Source: Microbacterium oleivorans NBRC 103075 (GTDB taxonomy: Bacteria > Actinomycetota > Actinomycetes > Actinomycetales > Microbacteriaceae). From it: a stretch of 64,000 bases of DNA. The translations under genes were made by a program, and so were the position numbers. The first letter of the stretch is position 1; every line of letters starts with the position of its first letter. Shown here in pieces: positions 27,194 through 34,833 of the stretch. Location: positions 62,001 to 126,000 of the forward strand of contig NZ_BCRG01000003.1 of NCBI RefSeq assembly GCF_001552475.1. Reading direction: 5' to 3'. A model generated the notes under the pieces. That model was not told the DNA's origin, searched no databases, and saw only the letters and a list, made by a program, of their open reading frames with translations.

Positions 27194-27388
27194 TCACTCC
27201 GACGATCCGTCAGGCGTTGATCCCGAACGCCCGGAGCAGGGGAATGCGGGGATCATTCGGCGCGGGCCGAGCTGGATGGTGGGGATGGTTCCGTTCTCGA
27301 TGCCGAGCTTGATCGTGCGGCAGTCGACGCCGACCAGCTTGGCCGCGTCCTTCATCGTTAGAGCAAGCGAGTTGCTTGAATTGTTCAT
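27194..27388 (-). CDS. Excisionase/MerR-like HTH protein, C-terminus possibly frameshifted
   Basis: A 64-residue protein with a good GAGGAG site before the ATG at 27388. LTMKDAAKLVGVDCRTIKLG is followed by IENGTIPTIQLGPRRMIP, the compact winged helix of excisionase-type proteins. After RRMIP the sequence turns unlikely; adding one base in the G run at 27248-27251 gives RIPLLRAFGINA and a stop at 27210, the ending expected for this type of protein. It is transcribed divergently from the HTH protein at 27502, across a palindromic region. It would direct excision or regulate the element. Confidence 0.75.
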   Translation of the reverse strand: MNNSSNSLALTMKDAAKLVGVDCRTIKLGIENGTIPTIQLGPRRMIPAFPCSGRSGSTPDGSSE

Positions 27389-27402
27389 GTCCTTCTCCTC
27401 GT

Positions 27403-27473
27403 TGAGCAATGCATGTCACCACTTGCCCACACCGTACTCCTGTTGTGAGCAATCCGCGACATGTATTGCTCAC
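27403..27473. promoter_or_regulatory. Palindromic control region with three TGAGCAAT sites
   Basis: TGAGCAAT occurs at 27403-27410 and 27446-27453, and its complement ATTGCTCA at 27465-27472. GTGAGCAAT (27445-27453) and ATTGCTCAC (27465-27473) form a perfect 9-bp inverted repeat with an 11-base spacer, and the outer site extends to TGAGCAATGCATG facing CATGTATTGCTCA. It lies between two divergent DNA-binding protein genes and is probably an operator for one or both. Confidence 0.7.
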
Positions 27474-27501
27474 GGATTCGAAATCGTGCCAGGCTCATTG
27501 C

Positions 27502-28113
27502 ATGAGTGGTGTTCAAGTCAACGTGACCGACAGTGGGCGGATCGATGTCGGCGACGGCGTGAGTATCCCTAAGGCGTGGGATGCGGTCGCGACCGGCGAG
27601 CCGAACGTCGCGGGCGCCATCCGCCTTTGCGTGGTGTTCGATGAGCAGCTACGGCGCACTGCGGCCGTATCCGTGAGTCTCGATCGCGTGGGGGAGGGCG
27701 ACGAAGTAACGGCTGCCGCGCTCCGCGACGTGCGCGTGCAGTACCTCGTCGCGGTCTCTTCGATGCGTGTGGTTACCGTGACGCGCGAAGGCGGGGAGCC
27801 CCAGCGCTTGAGCGAGTACCTTGAGGGCGTGAAGTCGCGTACCGATCGCAACTATGAGGAGGCGGTGCGCGAGGCGGTGACGCTTTACCGGATCGCGACG
27901 ACCGTGAACCTGGCGCCGCTCAAGCTCGTGTCGGAGCAACTTGGTGTGAGCGTGAGCACGGCCACGCGCATGATGGCGCGCGCCCGCGAAGCCGGCCTCG
28001 CTGATGACTTGAGCCCGCGAGAGACGTACAACCGGATGCGCGCAGATGAGGACGCTCTGACGCGCCCACAATCCGGCTCCAGTTCTCCGGACCGGTCTCC
28101 GCTCGGACGATGA
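27502..28113 (+). CDS. HTH protein of the integrative element
   Basis: A 203-residue protein; ATG at 27502 gives MSGVQVNVTDSGRIDVGDGV, a clean N-terminus, whereas the longer reading from 27409 crosses the operator region. The N-terminal 110 residues are beta-rich and unknown. The C-terminal part, APLKLVSEQLGVSVSTATRM followed by MARAREAGLADDL, is a helix-turn-helix like those selecting DNA in small element-borne regulators. It is common to find such a protein next to the excisionase of actinobacterial elements. Likely role: control of the element's genes through TGAGCAAT sites. Confidence 0.65.
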   Translation: MSGVQVNVTDSGRIDVGDGVSIPKAWDAVATGEPNVAGAIRLCVVFDEQLRRTAAVSVSLDRVGEGDEVTAAALRDVRVQYLVAVSSMRVVTVTREGGEPQRLSEYLEGVKSRTDRNYEEAVREAVTLYRIATTVNLAPLKLVSEQLGVSVSTATRMMARAREAGLADDLSPRETYNRMRADEDALTRPQSGSSSPDRSPLGR

Positions 28114-28534
28114 AGGCAAACTGGACCATCAAGCATCATTTGGGCGCTCGCCGGAAGAATCGCCGCATAGTGAGCAAAATGCTCAGAATAGACAAGATTC
28201 TCGCGGGTCCAATTTATCCGTGGCCGCATTAACTTCTGTAGGTGCCCGCAGACGCACTCATGGCCCGGAATTCTTGCCCGCTTTTTGGCCGCATCTTATT
28301 TCCAACTGGCTGTTTTCGGACGTTGTTGGATGTCGCCGCGGTATTCAGAACCCGCGTAATTCCGTGGTATCTGTCGTTTCGTGTCTGTACACAGAATGCT
28401 CAAATCGTTTTCGAGTCCCTCCCGGGTACTGACGTTTCGGTTGAACTGAGTTGGGTAACGTCCGGATCGCTGTTGAACGGGTGCTGACCCCATGATCCGG
28501 CCCCGCGTCACCGTGACGGTGGCACGCTGGAACC
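28114..28534. other. Right edge of the element and proposed attR; no gene
   Basis: In this stretch of 421 bases no gene is supported. It holds the proposed attR at 28410-28426: TTCGAGTCCCTCC, identical to 13 bases of the tRNA-Arg T arm, then C-GGG where the tRNA has A-GGGG. From 28496 onwards it is copy A of the DUF2236 direct repeat. Composition shifts back to host type near 28490. Confidence 0.5.
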
Positions 28535-28954
28535 GTGACCCCCGCACCACCCGCTACCCCTCCGTACGTGACGCGGCTTCGCGCCCGTCTGCTCACCGCG
28601 CTCGCCGGTGACCCGACCGGGATGGCGCCCTACGTCCGCGCGCTCGCGGACGGCGACGACGCCGGATACTTCGTCGAGAACGGCCCCGCGTGGACGGTTC
28701 ACGCCGGCATGGGCACTCTGGTCGCCGGCATCCGCGCCCTTCTTCTTCAGGCTCTGCACCCGGGCGCCCTCGCCGGCGTGCACGACTGGTCGCGCTACCG
28801 CGACGATCCGATCGGGCGCCTCACCGGCACCGTCCGCTGGGTCATCACGCTCACCTACGGGTCGACGACGCAAGCGGATGCCGAGACGGCCCGCGTCGGC
28901 CGTTTCCACCGGCGCGTGCAGGGGGAGTACGTCGCCGGTGACGGTTTCCGCCCG
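28496..28954 (+). repeat. Direct repeat, copy A of the DUF2236 5' region
   Basis: About 459 bases nearly identical to 31012-31470 (copy B), including about 40 bases upstream of the GTG start. Differences are scattered single bases plus one extra T near 28945. The two copies lie in the same orientation and bracket the MarR/MBL/SnoaL cassette. Confidence 0.92.
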
Positions 28955-28960
28955 TCGTGA
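28535..28960 (+). pseudogene. Truncated copy of the DUF2236 (MpaB-like) oxygenase gene
   Basis: 141 codons that match the first 137 of the intact protein at 31052 almost exactly (GTG start, VTPAPPATPPYVTRL). The match stops after the frame-shifting extra T near 28945, where it reads GDGFRPS and terminates. Two thirds of the protein, including most of the conserved core, are missing, so it is not expected to work. Confidence 0.9.
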
Positions 28961-29077
28961 ATCGCGCACGAACGCGACTCGATTCAGCAGGGCGAAAGCG
29001 TCCCTGATCGTTCCTTGAGCCCGGCGACCCGCCCGGGGCATGTCCCGCTTCTTAGTTAGCCGATCACAGCCGCACCG

Positions 29078-29572
29078 CTACGGCATCGCCGGCAACGCAG
29101 ACGATGCGCTCTTGCTCAGCGCCCGCACACTCGCCGCGAACGATGGCTCGCTTCCGCTCGGCAGGGCCGCGATCAGATACCTCTCGATGTTCCGCGCGTG
29201 AATCGCTGACGCCTCCAGCAGCTTTTCCGACCCATGCTCGCTCAACCGCACGAGCTTCACCCGCCCGTCCGCCTCCGAGGGACGCAGCGTCACGAGTCCC
29301 TGCGCCACGCCCCGACTTACGAGCCGTGTCGCGCCGCCTGAGGTCACCACCTTCGCCTGCGCGATGTCCTTCACCGAGACACCCTCGTCGCCACGACGGG
29401 CGACGATCAGCAGCAGTTCGAAGATCGGATGCGTCAGACCGGTGCTCTCCTCCAAGTCCCGCGCGAGCAGATACTCCAAGCCGTTCGCGGCGCCCATGAG
29501 CCGTCCGAACAGCAGAATCCGGGAGTCGTACGCCGCGTCCACGGGCGTCGCGAAGGGGGAGGGATCAGCCAT
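29078..29572 (-). CDS. MarR-family transcriptional regulator
   Basis: A 164-residue MarR regulator. The winged helix occupies about residues 35-105: TGLTHPIFELLLIVARRGD, VSVKDIAQAKVVTSGGATRL (recognition helix), then LRPSEADGRVKLVRLSEHGS, the beta wing with the conserved Asp-x-Arg. ATG at 29572 is chosen because the upstream extension looks non-coding. It is divergent from the MBL-fold gene with 150 bases between starts, so it probably controls the MBL/SnoaL pair. The ligand is unknown. Confidence 0.9.
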   Translation of the reverse strand: MADPSPFATPVDAAYDSRILLFGRLMGAANGLEYLLARDLEESTGLTHPIFELLLIVARRGDEGVSVKDIAQAKVVTSGGATRLVSRGVAQGLVTLRPSEADGRVKLVRLSEHGSEKLLEASAIHARNIERYLIAALPSGSEPSFAASVRALSKSASSALPAMP

Positions 29573-29722
29573 GGAACTCACCCTACGCACCCGCCCGAAC
29601 CCTGCTCGCGAAGAAAGTCCCGGCACCCCGGAATAGCTGACGAGTCAGCTTAGTTACATCGAGCATGCCGCCATCGCGGCAGGCGCTCAGAAGGTCTGAA
29701 CGTCTGTAGGAAGGAAACTCTC

Positions 29723-30529
29723 ATGGCTCTGGACTTCACCGTTCTCGACCTCGACTTCCCCGTCGGGTCGAAGAATAAGGCCGCCACCCTCGTGACGGGC
29801 GACACCGAGGCTGTCCTCGTGGACGCCGGCTTCACCCGCGCCGACGGACACCGCCTCGTCGCAGCCGTCCTCGACTCGGGCAAGACCCTCACCACCGTCT
29901 TCGTCAGCCACGCCGACCCCGACTTCTACTTCGGCCTCGAGGTCATCGCCGACACCTTCCCGGGTGCGCGCATCCTCGCCACTCCGATCGTCATCGACCA
30001 GATCCAGAAATCCTTCGAGGGCAAGCTGAAGGCGTGGAGCGCCCTGGGCGCGAACCTTCCCACCCGCCTCGTCGAGATGACCCCCTTCACCGACGACGCG
30101 ATCGTCGTCGAAGAGGAGCGCCTCGAATTGCGTGGCGGCTCCGAGATCCTCCCCGACCGCCAGTACCTCTGGAACGAGACCCACCGCGCCATCCTCGGCG
30201 GCGTCCTGCTCTTCCAGCAGGAGCACGTCTGGACTGCCGACACCTCCACCCCCGAGCAGCGCGCTGCCTGGATCGCCCTCCTCGACGGGATGCAGGCGCT
30301 CGCCCCCGAGCTCGTCGTCGCCGGCCACCGTCTGCCCGGCACCGCGGCCGACGTCAGCGCGATCGAGTACACCCGCACCTACCTGCAGGCGTTCGAAGAG
30401 ATCGTCGCCGCATCCGCCGATGCCGCCGCTGTGACCGAAGCGCTCGTCGGGCGCTACCCTTCGTCGGGAATGCTCATCGCCGCTCAGATCGGTCCGAAGG
30501 TTGCCAAGGGAGAAATGACATGGGGCTGA
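29723..30529 (+). CDS. MBL-fold metallohydrolase
   Basis: A 268-residue metallo-beta-lactamase-fold protein. The first strands (VLVDAGFTRADGHRLVAAVL) and the metal site VFVSHADPDFYFG (a HxDxD variant of HxHxDH) are visible; AGHRLPGT near residue 200 carries the later histidine. The variant site suggests a single-metal or altered enzyme, as in some hydrolases of small lactones or esters. A good AGGAAGG lies upstream. The next gene overlaps its last 10 bases, so the two form an operon under the divergent MarR regulator. Confidence 0.85.
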   Translation: MALDFTVLDLDFPVGSKNKAATLVTGDTEAVLVDAGFTRADGHRLVAAVLDSGKTLTTVFVSHADPDFYFGLEVIADTFPGARILATPIVIDQIQKSFEGKLKAWSALGANLPTRLVEMTPFTDDAIVVEEERLELRGGSEILPDRQYLWNETHRAILGGVLLFQQEHVWTADTSTPEQRAAWIALLDGMQALAPELVVAGHRLPGTAADVSAIEYTRTYLQAFEEIVAASADAAAVTEALVGRYPSSGMLIAAQIGPKVAKGEMTWG

Positions 30530-30933
30530 ACGAACAGAACCACTCCGACTCACCGCGCGACGTCGTCCGCCGCCAATACCTCGCGTCCGCCGCCGGCGAC
30601 CTCGAGGCGCTCCGCGCGACCCTCGCCCCCGACGTCGAGTGGACAGAGATGGCAGGGTTCCCCCTCGCCGGAACGTACCGCACGCCGACCGTCGTCACCT
30701 CGAATGTGATGGAACGCCTGGGTCAGGACTGGGAGGGCTGGGCCGCCCACGACGACACGTACGTCGTCGACGGTGAGAACGTCGTGGTGCTCGCGCGATA
30801 CACCGCCACGAACCGCGCGACCGGCAAGCCGCTCGCCGTCCGCGTCGCTCATCACTTCATCGTCCGCGGCGGACTCATCGTCCGCTTCGAACAGTTCGTC
30901 GACACCGCGAAGGTCCGCGACGCCGCGTCGTGA
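30520..30933 (+). CDS. SnoaL-like/NTF2-fold protein
   Basis: A 137-residue protein of the nuclear-transport-factor-2-like (SnoaL) type: DVVRRQYLASAAGDLEALRA is followed by LAPDVEWTEMAGFPLAGTYR and VRVAHHFIVRGGLIVRFEQF, the usual order of helix, conical beta barrel and final strand. Members are small-molecule isomerases, hydrolases or binding proteins. Its ATG lies inside the end of the MBL gene, showing coupling. An 18-bp perfect hairpin follows eight bases after the stop and probably ends the transcript. Confidence 0.85.
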   Translation: MGLNEQNHSDSPRDVVRRQYLASAAGDLEALRATLAPDVEWTEMAGFPLAGTYRTPTVVTSNVMERLGQDWEGWAAHDDTYVVDGENVVVLARYTATNRATGKPLAVRVAHHFIVRGGLIVRFEQFVDTAKVRDAAS

Positions 30934-30940
30934 CCCGACC

Positions 30941-30992
30941 CAGATGACGGATGCCGGTCGTCGCCGCGGCGGCCACCGGCATCCGTCATCTG
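30941..30992 (+). terminator. Strong hairpin after the SnoaL gene
   Basis: CAGATGACGGATGCCGGT (30941-30958) is perfectly complementary to 30975-30992, with a 16-base GC-rich loop that can itself pair. It has no T run, as is common for actinobacterial terminators. The arms contain the host octamer GGATGCCG. Confidence 0.75.
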
Positions 30993-31051
30993 CGGAGGAA
31001 GACGGCCACCGATCCGCCCCCGCGTCACTGTGACGGTGGCACGCTTAAACC

Positions 31052-31963
31052 GTGACCCCCGCACCACCCGCTACCCCTCCGTACGTGACCCGGCTCCGCG
31101 CCCGCCTGCTCACCGCGCTCGCCGGTGACCCGACCGGCATGGCACCGTACGTCCGCGCGCTCGCCGACGGCGACGACGCCGGATACTTCCTCGAGAACGG
31201 CCCCGCGTGGACGGTTCACGCCGGCATGGGCACCCTGGTCGCCGGCATCCGTGCCCTGCTCCTGCAGGCTCTCCACCCGGGCGCTCTCGCCGGCGTGCAC
31301 GACTGGTCGCGCTACCGCGACGATCCGATCGGGCGTCTCACCGGCACCGTCCGCTGGGTCATCACGCTCACCTATGGGTCGACGACGCAAGCGGATGCCG
31401 AGACCGCCCGCGTCGGCCGCTTCCACCGCCGCGTGCAGGGCGAGTACGTCGCCGGTGACGGTTCCGCCCGCACCTACACCGCCGAGCAGACCGACCTCGT
31501 GCGCTGGGTGCACCTCGCCTTCACCGACGCGTTCCTGCGGAGCCACGAGGCGTACGGCCGCGCTATCCCCGGCGGCGCCGACGCCTACGTCGCCGACTGG
31601 GCCACCGCCGGACGCCTCATGCGCGTCACCGACCCGCCGCTGACCGAGGCCGCCCTGCGCGCCGAGATCGACGGCTTCCTCGACCGGGGTGAGCTGCGCC
31701 GCGACGAGCGCGTCGACGACGTCGTCCGGTTCCTCAAGAAGCCCCCGTTCACCGGGATGATGGGTCTCGCCTACCGCGTGCTGTTCGCCGCGGCGGTCGC
31801 GACCTTCCCTCCGCGGATCCGACGGATGCTGGGCCTCCGGCGTTCGTGGCTGCCGGTGAAGACGGCGACCCGCCTCATCCTGCGCGTGACCGGGCGTGCG
31901 CTGGGGTCCGGGCCGCGCGCGCAGGACATGGCGCGGCTGCGGTTGCGGCGGCTGGAGGGCTAG
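31052..31963 (+). CDS. DUF2236 / MpaB-family oxygenase-like protein
   Basis: A 303-residue GTG-started protein of the DUF2236 family (oxygenase MpaB, latex-clearing-protein-like). Typical are LLLQALHPGALAGVHDWSRY, then RLTGTVRWVITLTYGSTTQA and RVGRFHRRVQGEY early on, and LVRWVHLAFTDAFLRSHEAY mid-protein; histidines in these segments probably bind haem. Some relatives oxidise polyisoprene or act in macrocycle biosynthesis. The first 460 bases including the upstream region are duplicated at 28496-28954. The VOC gene follows after 33 bases. Confidence 0.88.
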   Translation: MTPAPPATPPYVTRLRARLLTALAGDPTGMAPYVRALADGDDAGYFLENGPAWTVHAGMGTLVAGIRALLLQALHPGALAGVHDWSRYRDDPIGRLTGTVRWVITLTYGSTTQADAETARVGRFHRRVQGEYVAGDGSARTYTAEQTDLVRWVHLAFTDAFLRSHEAYGRAIPGGADAYVADWATAGRLMRVTDPPLTEAALRAEIDGFLDRGELRRDERVDDVVRFLKKPPFTGMMGLAYRVLFAAAVATFPPRIRRMLGLRRSWLPVKTATRLILRVTGRALGSGPRAQDMARLRLRRLEG

Positions 31964-31996
31964 CGCGCGGGCGATCGAGCCCCGCAGGATGGGGTC

Positions 31997-32401
31997 ATGG
32001 CCCTCTTCGACCACATCGGCATCAGCGTCCGCGACCTGGCGACCTCGACCGCGCAGTTCGACCCCGTCATGACGATGCTCGGATGCACGCGACAGGATGC
32101 CGACGGCTCGGTCTCGTGGTACCGCGGCGAAGAGGAGCTCATCCTCTACCCGGCCCGCGACGAGGAGAGCCCCCCGCATCGCACCGGACGCGTCGGGTGG
32201 CAGCACCTGGCCTTCGCCGTGGACTCCCGGGAAGACGTGGATCGCCTCCACGACGCCGCGATCGAGGCGGGGTGGACTGCAGTCCGCGACCCGAAACCGT
32301 ACCCGCGGTTCAGTGACCGCTACTACGCCTCGTTCGTCGAAGACGACAACGGCGTGCGGCTCGAGTTCATGTTCAATCCGCCCCGGGAGAGCGCCGACTG
32401 A
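31997..32401 (+). CDS. VOC-family (glyoxalase/bleomycin-resistance fold) protein
   Basis: A 134-residue two-module VOC protein. MALFDHIGISVRDLATSTAQ supplies the first metal ligand His, the GWQHLAFAVDSREDVDRLHD stretch the second, and DDNGVRLEFMFNPP the glutamate at the end. The fold is used by dioxygenases, isomerases and resistance proteins; no specific substrate can be given. It probably shares a transcript with the DUF2236 gene. Confidence 0.85.
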   Translation: MALFDHIGISVRDLATSTAQFDPVMTMLGCTRQDADGSVSWYRGEEELILYPARDEESPPHRTGRVGWQHLAFAVDSREDVDRLHDAAIEAGWTAVRDPKPYPRFSDRYYASFVEDDNGVRLEFMFNPPRESAD

Positions 32402-32453
32402 CCGGCTTCGTGGGCGCAGAAGCGATGTCGGAGGCCCCCACCACAATGGAAGC

Positions 32454-33764
32454 ATGACCTCGCTCGGCACCATCGGCACCCGGGAACGCTTCGCGCCCCT
32501 CGCCGACATTGTGCACGAGACCGCCATGGTCGAGAAGCTCATCACCCGGGCGCAGATCGTCCAGCTCCAGGTCCTCGCCCGCGCGGGTGCGCTCGCCGAG
32601 CAGCAGGCCGCCGAGTCCTCGGCGCGCGTGCAGGCGCACGACATGGCGCTCCGCGCGATCGCGGCCGAACTCGGCGGAGTGCTCCGCCTCACCGACCGCA
32701 CCGTGCAACGACGCATCACCCAGGCGCGCACGATCGTCGAGGACTACGCGGCCTCGCTCAAGGCGTGGGAGGCGGGGATGATCACCCGCGGCCACGTCGA
32801 CGTGATCGTGGATGCCGGAGCTGACCTCCCCGCCGACGTCCGGCTCGCCTTCGAGGCCGTCGCGATCCAGCGGTGCCGACGCGACACCCCCAACCGGGTG
32901 CGGGCCGAGATCGAGATCCTCGCGTTGCAGATGCACCCGCGGTCGTTCACCGAACGCCATCAGGATGCCGCCGCCCACCGCGCCGTGCGCCTCATCCCCG
33001 GCCGCGACGGCATGAGCGACGTCGTCGCGACGCTGCCGACCGTCATCGCCGAGGGCATCCACGATCGGCTCACCCGCCAAGCGCGCGCGATCATCGACAC
33101 GCGGAGCGAGCGCTCAAACGAGGTCGTCGACACCGACGGCCGTACCGCCGACCAGGTGCGCGCCGACGTCTTCGCCGACCTGCTGCTCGCCGGTAAGCCC
33201 GCGCTCGACGACACGCGCGACACGACCGCCGGCCCCCTCGGCGCGATCCGCGCGCACGTGCAGGTCGTGGTCCCCGCGTTCGCCCTCGCCGGCACCGACG
33301 TACCGTGCGACCTCATCGGACGCACGCCGATCGACGCGGCCACCGCCCGTCGGCTTGCCGGTGACACCCCCTCGTGGGAACGCCTCGTCACCGACCCGAT
33401 CACCGACACCGTGCTCGCCGTCGACACCTACCGCGTACCGAACCCCCTGCGACGACACCTGCAGGCACGCGATCAGCACTGCCGATTCCCCGGATGCCGC
33501 CTCGCCGCCATCCAGTGCGAAGTCGACCACACCCACGATCACGCCCTCGGCGGCGCCACCCAGGTCGGCAACCTGGCGCACCTGTGCCAGAGGCATCATT
33601 CGATGAAGCAGTTCACCGCCTGGAGAGTCCGACAACTGAAGGGTGGTGTCCTCGAATGGACCTCACCCCTCGGCAGGACGTATCGCGAAGACGCACCGAC
33701 ACCGGCCGTCGCATTCACCCCTGCCGAGCGGACCTGGCCCGCCGGAGACCCGGCGCCGTTCTGA
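32454..33764 (+). CDS. DUF222-type HNH endonuclease
   Basis: A 436-residue protein. The first 300 residues are the helical DUF222 region (RLTDRTVQRRITQARTIVED is typical); the C-terminal part is a His-Asn-His nuclease: RDQHCRFPGC, CEVDHTHDHALGG and NLAHLCQRHHSMKQ. Such genes occur in many copies in actinobacteria (13E12-repeat family) and are thought to derive from mobile DNA, with unclear current roles. A 14-bp tandem repeat follows directly after the stop codon. Confidence 0.9.
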   Translation: MTSLGTIGTRERFAPLADIVHETAMVEKLITRAQIVQLQVLARAGALAEQQAAESSARVQAHDMALRAIAAELGGVLRLTDRTVQRRITQARTIVEDYAASLKAWEAGMITRGHVDVIVDAGADLPADVRLAFEAVAIQRCRRDTPNRVRAEIEILALQMHPRSFTERHQDAAAHRAVRLIPGRDGMSDVVATLPTVIAEGIHDRLTRQARAIIDTRSERSNEVVDTDGRTADQVRADVFADLLLAGKPALDDTRDTTAGPLGAIRAHVQVVVPAFALAGTDVPCDLIGRTPIDAATARRLAGDTPSWERLVTDPITDTVLAVDTYRVPNPLRRHLQARDQHCRFPGCRLAAIQCEVDHTHDHALGGATQVGNLAHLCQRHHSMKQFTAWRVRQLKGGVLEWTSPLGRTYREDAPTPAVAFTPAERTWPAGDPAPF

Positions 33765-33777
33765 TCCGGGCGTCGGA

Positions 33778-33865
33778 ACCCACGTTCTGAACCCCACGTT
33801 CTGAACGCGACGTTCTGAACCCCACGTTCTGAACCCCACGTTCTGAAGCCCACGTTCTGAACGCG
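33778..33865. repeat. 14-bp tandem repeat, six units
   Basis: ACGTTCTGAA recurs six times (33782, 33796, 33810, 33824, 33838, 33852), separated by CCCC, CGCG, CCCC, CCCC and GCCC, giving an exact 14-base period. It begins 14 bases after the HNH stop. Function unknown; candidates are a protein-binding array or a slippage-prone minisatellite. Confidence 0.93.
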
Positions 33866-33986
33866 ACCTCCCGAGCCCTGCGACGCCTCAGCCCGCGACC
33901 GCATCGACCATCCACCACCCCGGCCACACCGCGACGACATCGTCAAGAGCCGACACGGACACAGCGAAGGGTGTGACACTCACCTC

Positions 33987-34808
33987 ATGCGAACCATCGT
34001 CATCACCGGCGCCAGCGACGGGATCGGAGCCGCGGCATCCCGTCAACTCGTCGCCCGCGGCCACCGGGTCGTCCTCGTCGGCCGATCGCCCGAAAAGACC
34101 CGCGCTGTCGCCGAGGGCCTCAACATGCCGTACCACCTCGCCGACTTCTCCGACCTGGCGCAGGTGCGCCGTCTGGCGGACGAGCTTCTCGCCGCGTACC
34201 CGCGCATCGACCTGCTCGCGAACAACGCCGGCGGGATCTTCGGGCCGCGCAAACTCACGACCGACGGGTTCGAGCAGACGTTCCAGGTGAACCACCTCGG
34301 CCCGTTCCTGCTCACGAACCTGCTGCACGACCGGCTGGTCGAGAGCGAGGCATCCATCGTCCAGACCGCGAGTGCCGCCGCGCGAATCTTCTCGCGCTTC
34401 GACATCAACGACCTCAACGGCGCCCGCCGCTACTCCGGGCGGGTCGCCTACGGCAACGCGAAGCTCGCCAACATCCTCTTCACCCGCGAACTGCAGCGCC
34501 GCTGGGGGAGCGAGGGCATCTCCGCCGGAGCGTTCCACCCCGGCGTCGTCGCGACCGGGTTCGCGGGAAACCTGACCGGACCGTTCCGGTTCATGTACCA
34601 CAACCCCCTCGCGAAGCGCCTGCTGACGACGACCGACGAGGGCGGCAAACGCCTCGTGTTCCTCGCCGACGGCACCCCCGGCACCGACTGGCTGCCCGGC
34701 GCGTACTACGAGAACGATCGCGTCACGAAGACGCACAAGCTCGCCACCGACGAGCAGCTCGCGCGCGAGCTGTGGGACCGCAGCGCTGAGATGGTCGCGC
34801 TCGGCTGA
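33987..34808 (+). CDS. Short-chain dehydrogenase/reductase
   Basis: A 273-residue SDR. The N-terminus MRTIVITGASDGIGAAASRQ has the TGxxxGIG cofactor motif, VVLVGRS suggests NADP(H), NNAGG follows, and the catalytic YGNAK (Tyr-x-x-x-Lys) is at about residue 152, with a serine at TASAAA. It resembles the retinol-dehydrogenase-like/WW-domain oxidoreductase branch. Substrate unknown. The YciI-like gene lies 25 bases downstream on the same strand. Confidence 0.92.
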   Translation: MRTIVITGASDGIGAAASRQLVARGHRVVLVGRSPEKTRAVAEGLNMPYHLADFSDLAQVRRLADELLAAYPRIDLLANNAGGIFGPRKLTTDGFEQTFQVNHLGPFLLTNLLHDRLVESEASIVQTASAAARIFSRFDINDLNGARRYSGRVAYGNAKLANILFTRELQRRWGSEGISAGAFHPGVVATGFAGNLTGPFRFMYHNPLAKRLLTTTDEGGKRLVFLADGTPGTDWLPGAYYENDRVTKTHKLATDEQLARELWDRSAEMVALG

Positions 34809-34833
34809 ACACCGCCACGGAAAGGATGCCGCC

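Larger units (their letters stand above)
12521..28426. mobile_element. Decayed integrative element / defence island next to tRNA-Arg
   Basis: About 15.9 kb bounded by the tRNA-Arg 3' end and a short direct repeat at 28410. Contents: a tyrosine integrase (frameshifted), C5 methyltransferase plus SacI-like endonuclease, DUF262/DUF1524 protein, MobF relaxase (frameshifted), an unknown membrane protein, a HamA/HamB-like operon, and excisionase-like and HTH genes at the far end. The host octamer GGATGCCG, dense elsewhere, is nearly missing from 13.9-18.9 and 22.0-28.2 kb, and base composition is less GC-rich in parts. The integrase-at-one-end, excisionase-at-the-other layout is typical of actinobacterial integrative elements. 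Boundaries are inferred. Confidence 0.7.

Noticed and set aside
28410..28426. Additional tRNA gene at the right island edge
   Set aside because: Only a T-arm-like 13 bases are present; no acceptor, D or anticodon arm, so it is better read as an att remnant.
33778..33865. CRISPR array from the 14-bp repeats
   Set aside because: Units are only 14 bases with 4-base variable parts, no spacers of normal size and no cas genes.
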